The position numbers were made by a program, and so were the translations under genes. Below, piece after piece: positions 56,374 through 64,000 of a DNA stretch of 64,000 bases (position 1 is its first letter; each line of letters begins with the position of its first letter). The notes beneath the pieces are model-generated. The model had not been told where the DNA came from. It saw only the letters and a list, made by a program, of their open reading frames with translations, and did no database searches. The DNA is from Tyto alba. Taxonomy: Eukaryota; Chordata; Aves; Strigiformes; Tytonidae. Location: the NCBI RefSeq assembly GCF_018691265.1, contig NW_024881324.1, positions 9,985,730-10,049,729 on the forward strand, written 5' to 3'.

Positions 56374-59300
56374 CCTGTTTGACTTGTCTAAACCAAATGC
56401 AGATGAACTCCAGAGGTTTTTGAAGTTTATAAGATCAAGGGGTAATCACTCGTCAGAATAAATGTCTTCAACTTTTAAGTAGCTTGCATTGCAAAACAAT
56501 CCTGGCTGGTTATCCTTCATTAGGATAAAGCTAAACAAATGGGCAACACTACTGCAGGTGAAATCTAATACTGACAAATACAGTGTAGTTCACAGGGAAA
56601 GTCACAAGAATGACTAAACAATGCTAACTGTGCTAAAGCTGCATATTCACAATTTCCATTGCAGGTGTAATGACTGCACACAAAAAAGAGCTTTAAAAGT
56701 AGGCTGTAAGTACCTAGTGACTGGTCCTGGAGAAGCAAGCCAGTCTTTAATGTCTTCCAAGGCTTTGAAAATGTTTGGAGATATAGGTCCCTCTACCTGA
56801 TAAAGCCAACAGAAACCACGGGTTTAAAAAGTACAACTTCTGTCTGGGTTTACCCTTCTTCTGATCAGAAATTTTGTTCAGACGCAGAACCTGGTTGTGG
56901 CACTGGTCTTGGATTTCTTTGCTTCTGGCAGCCCATCTTGAGGAGCAGGACAAATAACTGCGGCACACACGTGCGTCAGCTCTGCAGCAGAAGTGCTGGC
57001 ACGAGCAGATATGTGGCAGGGTTTAAGTGCAGTGGAGTGCAGCATTTAAGGCTGTAAACTTTCGGAGGGTTGAGGATGATGAGGGGGATGCGGTGGTGCA
57101 GGAGGCGGGCGGGCAGCAAATCCCCATTGCCCCCCTGATGCGGAGCGTGCGCTGTGCCCCAGCGATGCCAGAGTGAGGGCATACATTCCCTCCCGCACCC
57201 TGCACCTTTGGCTTTGAGGTCAAGCCGCTGGAGATTTGAGTGGAAGTAAAGGGAAGATTGAAAAGCCGAGAGAGGCTGTGCAAGGTGACAACAAAGGTGG
57301 CTGCTGCCTCTCCAACAAGGCAATGAGACCTCTAGAGGCAGTGACCCCCAGAGCAATCCCTACCATGGTGCTGCACCATGGAAGGAGAGCCCAGCCTGGT
57401 CTCCCAGGCCTTTGCACCCTCTCCCAGTCCCCACTCCCTCTCCCACAGCCTTTCTCTGCATCCCCAGTCCCCTGGCACCCACCCCTGGTCCCTGGAAGCT
57501 ACTCCCCCATCAGCCAGGAGGCTGGAGGTGTAGCTGGGCATGGAGACGGCAGCGTTTTCTCTTTATCAAGCCACTTAAAACATGTTTGCAAACTGTCTAC
57601 TAGCACATTACATACAGACCGTTAAGCAGTCCCCATCCTACCTGGCATTTCTTTAAAGACGTGGCAAGAATTGAGGAAAACAGCTTCTCTCAGCTACCCA
57701 ATAATCCTTTCACAGTCAAACTGTGTGTGAGGTGAACCTAATCACAGTTAATCTCAGTCCTGGTAAGAGTCATTAAGTGCAGCATAGATAACCTCCCCTG
57801 CCTACAGTAATAACCAGGGCACAGCCTCCCCCTCGGCGTTACCCCCAAGGCAGTGAGGAGGGAGGGAAGAATGACAGAAAAGTACTGAGGAGTGGTGCAG
57901 GATGACAAGCAGGCTGCAGAGCAGGTGCAAACATAAAATGTGATTATTTTCTTACTGTTAATGGGTTAATTCAAAACACAGACCCACTCCTGCCCTTTCT
58001 ATCCTAGGAAAGCAGCGGATACTGGGGGTGTGACGTGATTTTTACCAGGCCAGTTCCCCAGGGACTGCCGGACCAGCGAAGCTGACCCATCTTTGCTCTC
58101 GGGCGTGGGCGGGTGTCCCGGCCCCGCGCTCACTGCGTTTTACTGCTCCTGCTTCATTTCCAAGGACTTGGAATTTGTCAAAAGCAGCAGTTTGCTATAT
58201 AAGAGGAGGTATTCAAGCTTTGGAAAAGCCCTCCTGGCACTTCTGTGCACCTGTCTGAACAAGAGAGCATAAAACCTTTCTGCGATCCCCCTGGGGAGTA
58301 TGTCATGTCCTGGTTATGTGCGTCCAGCTCAGTCCAGGAAAGTGCCCTGCATCTTTTCTCTGCTTTCTCTGCAAGGCTCTGGGTGATTCCTACCTATCTG
58401 CTATCAAACCACAATTTCTCCACAAGGAGAACCGTTCCTTTTACTCCCTGTTTCCTCAAAGAAATCACCCTGTAATCTCAGGATCAAAGGGTTTAACACC
58501 TTAAGCCCCGTATGACGATGTTTGCAGTAATAATTGCTGAATGATCTCACCTGCAAGATACAACAGCAAAATGGTTCCAGTGATTTCTCTGCTGAAATAG
58601 CTAAGTCTAGCAGTAGAATTTCCTATGTCCTCAATTTTCTTGACTAGATCTTAATCAAACACCTATTAAAATTCCATATTTTGATTAAAAGACAGCAATA
58701 ATTTGAAACAGGTAGTTAATTTCTCTGCATCGCTGCCAGGTTCACCCATCCATCCCACAGCCAAAAAAAAAAAAAAAAAAGCAAAAAAAAGGCTACAATG
58801 TTACACAGAATTAAATTAAAAAAAAAACAAACTACCACCTTATATAAGTCTCTCACAGATATTTGTGGGATGATACAGAAAATGGCATGTGTAAGTCTTT
58901 TCTTTTCACTTTAATTTACTCTGCACATTATTTTTAAAGGTGTGATGACTGATTTGATTCGAGTAAGAATATGTATTAGCTACCCCTCACCTGGATGCCT
59001 TTGGAGAATAATCAGGGAAAGTGTTAGTGATTTATTTTTTTTTCCCTCTCCAAATGGAGGCAAGTGTTAGATGCATATGTTCTCAGAAAGAATGCAAACA
59101 TATCCTTTCATTTAATCTCTTTGTTAATATTTGTTTTGGTAAACTGGCTTTTGGAATCAGCATTTTTAAGTGAGATAAGACTACATCTTGATGCTCAGGC
59201 TGATATGTGAGCAAGGCAGGGGAGGGACTATTTATTCTTGGAAGTCTGTGACAGAATTGATGTAAAGCCTAAAAAAGAAATGTTTCTTTTACAAAGATGT

Positions 59301-60149
59301 TGGTGCTGTGTAAGCAACAGTCCACACATTTCATCTGCTTGTTATGTTGTTGGTCTCTCATGAGCTACAACCCCCCACTGCTGTAAGCAGTAGTAACAGC
59401 AATCCCTAGCTCACTAGCACCAGATCCCTTAAATACTTGTAATGCAGCCTAGTCCTAAACCAGAAAACACAGAAGTGGCTGATTTTTTCAGTTTGATTTC
59501 AAGCTTTCAGTCAACAAAAACCTCAGTTTCCTGCATGCATTTTTTGGGGGTAAAGTTCCAATTTAGTTAATGACATCTTAAAGGAACCAAAATCTTACCT
59601 TTTACTCTTGTCTTTGTCTGTTGGGTTCCAGAACTCTAAAGTTCAGGATTCATTTTTGTCAGGAGGAAGAGTAGAAAAGAATATCTTGGGTTTTGTCAAG
59701 CAGTTCTCTTGCCTCCTTTGAGAGCCCAGGCCTTGGTGGCTGCAGCGGGGTCAGACATGCAGCTGTATCATAAGCCGTTGGCACCAGCCCCTCGGGAAGG
59801 AAAGAACATGGCTTGGAAGGGGCCACTGTCTTCCTCTGAAAGCATCCTGGCATTTTAACCTGTCTTTGGGTGCCATTTTGCAATAGGATAAAGGCCTCTT
59901 GCCCTTCTTTGTAATTAGAGAGAGACACCTTTCTTTTTGCCAATATACTAATAGCCCTTTACGGCCCAGGGAAGGAATTTTGCTCTTGTCATGACTGTCT
60001 GGTCAGTGCTGAGGTTTCGCTGTTTTTTCTAAATCCAGATATCTAGTAATAAAATTTACAATTCCTGTTATTAAAGCTGGTTGGTGCCTAGCAGAAGAGA
60101 CTGGTTTCCCAGTGACTGGCTTTTAAAGGGGAAGAGTTGCACAGTCACA
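56374..60149 (-). other. Presumed intron or flank, no supported gene
   Basis: No exon was recognised. The part at about 57.0-58.2 kb is G+C-richer and includes the EGR1-like site and TATA-like box listed separately. A long A-rich run lies at 58763-58790. Open frames here are short and without homology. Confidence 0.5.
58095..58210 (+). promoter_or_regulatory. Possible promoter: EGR1-like site and TATA-like box
   Basis: GCGTGGGCG, the classic EGR1 recognition word, is at 58103-58111 within a short CpG-containing GC stretch. TATATAAG follows about 85 bp later at 58196-58203. The order would direct plus-strand transcription, opposite to PHACTR1, but no plus-strand gene is recognised downstream. 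This could be an antisense or lncRNA promoter, an enhancer or coincidence. Confidence 0.25.
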
Positions 60150-60950
60150 AAATGTTTTTCTTACATTGAGTCAAAATTTCCCATGTTCCAACTTGTGTCT
60201 GTTGCCTCTTGCCCTTCCACCATCCAAGTCCGGGAAGAGTCTCGTTCAGTATCTGCAGACAGCAGGTGTCTTCTTCACCTTCTCTCCTTTTGGCTGAGCA
60301 TACCCAGCTCTCTCAGCTTCTCCTCATATATCATGAGCTCCAGCCTCTTAGTGGCCCTCTGCTAGACTGGCTCCAGAGTGTCAACATCCTTCTTGTACTA
60401 CAGAGGCCAAAAGCGAATATATCACCCCAGCCGTGGTCTCACAACTGCAGAGTAGAGGGAAATGATCACTTCTTCGTTCTTGCTAATGCAGCCCAGGACG
60501 CTCTTGGTCTTCCTTGCTGGGTCCTGGTCAACTTGTTGTCTTCTGGGACCTCCAGGCCCTATATGCAAAGCTGCTTTCCAGCCAGTCAGACCTCGGCCTG
60601 TCCTATGCATGGGGTTATTTGTCACCAGGGCAGGGCTTGGTGTTTCACTCTGTTGAATTTCATGAGGTTCATCTCAGCCCATTTCTCCAGCCTTCTCTCC
60701 AGAATGTTGACTGCTTTCCTGCTTTGTCATCATCTGAAAACTTGCAGAGAGCACACTCATTCCCCTCATCCAGTCCCTTGGTAAAGACACTAAATAATAC
60801 TGGCCCCAGTACGGTTCTCTGAGGGCCTCTACAGGTAAGTGGTTGCCCTTTGGACTTCGTACTCGTGATCGCCACCCGTGGAGCCTGATGGATCAGATGA
60901 TTTTCCACCCAGCTTCTTGTCCCCTCATTTCACTCCACCTCTCACCGGTT
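60150..60950 (-). mobile_element. Degenerate CR1 LINE, reverse-transcriptase 3' part
   Basis: Read on the minus strand, fragments match the C-terminal part of CR1 ORF2 in correct order. First comes GPVLFSVFTKGLDEGNECAL..KFSDD (within 60908-60669), the fingers/palm stretch before the FADD-type catalytic motif. Next come NNPMHR and LGCISKNEEVIISLYSAVVRP (within 60625-60422), then the 3' part toward 60150. On the plus strand the familiar antisense CR1 text is visible, for example 'ctctcagcttctcctcatat' and 'ctggccccagtac'. The frame is broken by stops and indels and the 5' end is missing, so this is a dead, 5'-truncated copy. It supports a bird or other sauropsid source. Confidence 0.88.
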
Positions 60951-63900
60951 TCTTTATAAATGCCATTACCAGAAGAAGGTATGGAATAAGTTAGGACTCA
61001 AAATAACCATCTGGGTTCTGAACAAAACCCTTTTATCAGCTTGAGCAATAAGTAAATACATAAATTGTGGTGGCAACTCGTGCCAAAAACTTGTTTTGTG
61101 GATTGTGAAATTGCTGCTGGATTGCCTAGAGGTCTGCCAAATAACCAGTGGAAAATCAAGAATAGTGGGAGATGGAGAGCACCTCATATAGGTTGGCTGT
61201 TGGAAGGAAACTTACATAATATTTACATCAGACTAAGGCTTGCTCTAGGAATTTTGAAAACATTAGGCTCAATCAAAAGATAATGAATCTGTGAGCTAAT
61301 CCCTGGATGTCAAGCTATCACTATTATTTGAGATATACCTGCCAAATATGTATAAACAGTATTATTATTGTTTTTACTAACTGTTTGTAGATAGTTCCCT
61401 ACAGCACATGTGCATTATTTCTTAATTTTTGGAAACATAAGATCTTTTTTCTTTGATTTGGTTTGTAGTAATTAGTTTAGTTGTTCCTTTTCTAAGAGTA
61501 GCTGCTGTAATTATCTCTCCAGGGTAAGCTGGGAGAAAGGATAACCACAGAAATCAAGTAATACTAAGGAAAGATATAAAAATTAAAAATTACAAAACCA
61601 TCAAGAAAAGTTCCTCATAACTCATTTCTTCCAGCATATTTCAGAATTATTTTAAACTCCCTTGGATGTTACTCTTGCTGATGCCTCTGTATTATATATA
61701 GAATCAACACTTTTGGAAAAGGGACTCGTGATTTTAGACGCCACTATTTTGGGTGCTCAAACTGAGACATTTAACTGGAGGGTGGTCATCAAAAGGTGAT
61801 ACTTATCACTCTCTAGCAACTATATGCACTCACATATTCCACGGATGTTTTGAAAATAGTGGTTATATATCTCTTCTGGTTCGTGGAGTCCCAGCTACTG
61901 AGATCATAAGAAGGGCTGTTACTCTATCTCCATGCATTAAGCATCTATGGTGGTGCTGGGGATGTTCAGGAAACACACGTCTGAATTTCCTCTTTGGCTG
62001 AAATGTTGCCAGATGCTGAAGCAGCCAGGTTCTGGACTTCAGAAAATTATTTAAATGGGAATCAGGAGCCTCTCTTCGGGCGCTTGGGCTCCAGGCAATA
62101 TGAGTAGGATGAACAGCTCCAGGTTCTCTAAGGCTTACTGTGCTCTGCAAGGGGATCCACGGTGGAGGTCCCCAAACTGCCCAGCTTGGAAAGACCAGCG
62201 TGGCATGCTGTATCTCCGACTCCTTCGGTCCAGTGCAGGGTGCTCAGGGCAGTGTTTTCCATCCACCTCCTGACACAGCACGCAGTTGGGACGGGGCTGG
62301 GGGATTTACCTGGGATTTAGGATTCAAGCAAGCACCACAGGCAGCATCTGTTGCCCAGTGGAGACGCAGCTGAACAAAACTGTCTGGTAAGTCTGGAGCA
62401 GGCTAAGGAACCTAGGAAGAACTGGAAATGCACTAAAACCCAAACAGAAATAGGGAAGGAGCATAAAGTTAGTCAGGCAGACCTTTTCAAATTTCAAGAC
62501 ACATTCCTACCTCACCAGCAGTGGATGGGTGGAATTCCCTGCTCTCCCCCCCATTAAACTAAATGCGCGGACACATGTTAATTTTCTGCAGCGAAAAAGA
62601 TGGGGCAATAGCAGACCCGGAACCTAAATATAGCTGCTTCTACACTTAGTTACTATGTAATGCAGCTTGATGATGGTTGCCAGAGAAACCCATTTATGCT
62701 GTTGAATAAGGTTGTGCTGTCCCTGCTTTATCCTCTCCCACATAATGAACTTTATAAAAAGTGAAGGTTTAGTACAGAATTGAACTATGGGGAATGCACT
62801 GCATACGGAGGCAGTAAGTGTTTGGATGTCAGCTGTGTATGTCTACTTTTCCATCATGGGGCACACTGAAATAGCTCAAGGTATGTGTCTATAGCACTAG
62901 AGAATGGCAGCGTTGTTAGTTCGGTCTGAGCTCTTCTGTCTCAGATGTGGGGGTGGGTGAGGAGAGGCACTTTCACAACACACGCAGCAAAACTTTTGCC
63001 CGTCTCTTGAGTTCAGCAAGGACTTTTTAGCAGCTATGAGGTGTTGGATTACTTCATGACTGCATAGCTTTTCATAGTCATGGGTTCCTCCCTGCCAAGG
63101 ACTAGAAGCAGAGAAGCCAATGAACCACGTGAACTGAAAGCACCACCTATGGCTACCTATGGCCTTGGACCATCCCTCCTTCTAGGAGCTGCAACCTAGC
63201 CCAACTAGGCTGACAGCAGACCAAGACAGCAATACCTGTATTAAACAGCAGGACCTGTGCATTAAGATTCAATAAGGCTGCCAAAGGCACAAGGGAAATG
63301 GGCTAGAGCTGGCCTACAGACGGGCAGGAGCTCTGCAGCCTGGGAGGCAGATGACTTTGGTAGGATAAAAATACAGGGCTACAGAATCATGAGCCTTGCA
63401 GAGCAGACATATAGGAGTTGAATAACTGTTTAGTTTCCTCTGCTATGAGAAGTAGAGTCCCTGAATAATTCTGGTTTCCAGGTCCCAGCTAGATCTCCTC
63501 CCTCTCTACCTTGTCTTGTCCAAAGGACTGTAACGCCACTCAGCTGAATCTTCACCTTTTCCTGGGATTGATTTCTGCAAAGGTGGTGCTTCATCCACAC
63601 AGTTATTTGGCCACTGGAATTGACCTCCTCTACCTCATAGCCTTGTCTGCAAGGAATATATTTTCATGTCAGGCCATGAACTGAGTAATGTCTGTTACTC
63701 TCGGTCAAGATGAGGGGCAAAAATGCAGTCCTCTGATACTTGCCTCTGTAAAGCTCTTTAATTAGCCCTATGAACTTTTATGAGGCTGGGGACCTTACTG
63801 ACTTTTAAAAGGAAGCACACAGAGTATTTCCCTTGGGATTTCCCCTTTAGCTCTGGAATTAACTCAGTCTTATTACTTATTGATTAATCAGGGCATTAGT

Positions 63901-64000
63901 CTTGTGACAAAGGTTTCAGCAAAGCACTGAACAGGGAAGGAACTACAGTGAAAAGCAACAAGGCTGAAAATATGGCCACAGAAAAGAAAAAGTATTGATC
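60951..64000 (-). other. Presumed intron or 5' flank, no supported gene
   Basis: AT-rich to mixed sequence with short open frames only. No PHACTR1 first exon, RNA gene or further repeat was recognised. Confidence 0.45.

Overview
The window looks like a non-coding-rich stretch of a bird genome, or less likely another sauropsid. A degenerate CR1 LINE with a recognisable reverse-transcriptase remnant lies on the minus strand at about 60.15-60.95 kb, and an older CR1/L3-like 3' tail lies near 37.0-37.3 kb. There are few other interspersed repeats, one strong CpG island, long homopolymer C/G tracts, and no bacterial or viral gene organisation.

The only protein-coding sequence I can support is two copies of one exon of a PHACTR-family gene on the minus strand. 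It is most likely PHACTR1 (phosphatase and actin regulator 1). The copies are 10948-11094 and 12819-12965. Each is exactly 147 nt, each has an AG acceptor and GT donor, and each enters and leaves in the same codon phase. They encode 48 full codons that differ at 6 residues, while 19 other codons differ only synonymously. The copy at 11 kb sits in a CpG island (about 10.44-11.64 kb). No minus-strand ATG occurs for about 630 nt upstream of its internal methionine, which suits an internal promoter giving an N-terminally shorter isoform. The copy at 12.9 kb has ordinary base composition and a strong pyrimidine tract. The gene is read from high to low coordinates, so the 12.9-kb copy comes first. 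No other PHACTR1 exon was recognised, so the remainder is probably intron, possibly with 5' flank at the high-coordinate end.

Layout: 1-8.4 kb, presumed intron. 8.40-8.72 kb, GC-rich block with C23 and four GGCCACGCC units. 9.77-11.64 kb, G23, (CA)10 and the CpG island with C32 and C52 tracts. 11.64-12.82 kb, rest of the intron between the exon copies. 12.97-64 kb, long presumed intron or flank. That last part holds a perfect 87-bp inverted repeat (42984-43070 and 44763-44849), short tandem duplications, A/T-rich simple repeats, a small GC hairpin at 38.18 kb, an EGR1-like site plus TATA-like box at 58.1-58.2 kb, and the CR1 remnants.

Main finding: a tandemly duplicated, phase-matched coding exon under apparent protein-level constraint in both copies. 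It is either a mutually exclusive or alternative-promoter exon pair, or an exon pair that can be included in series.
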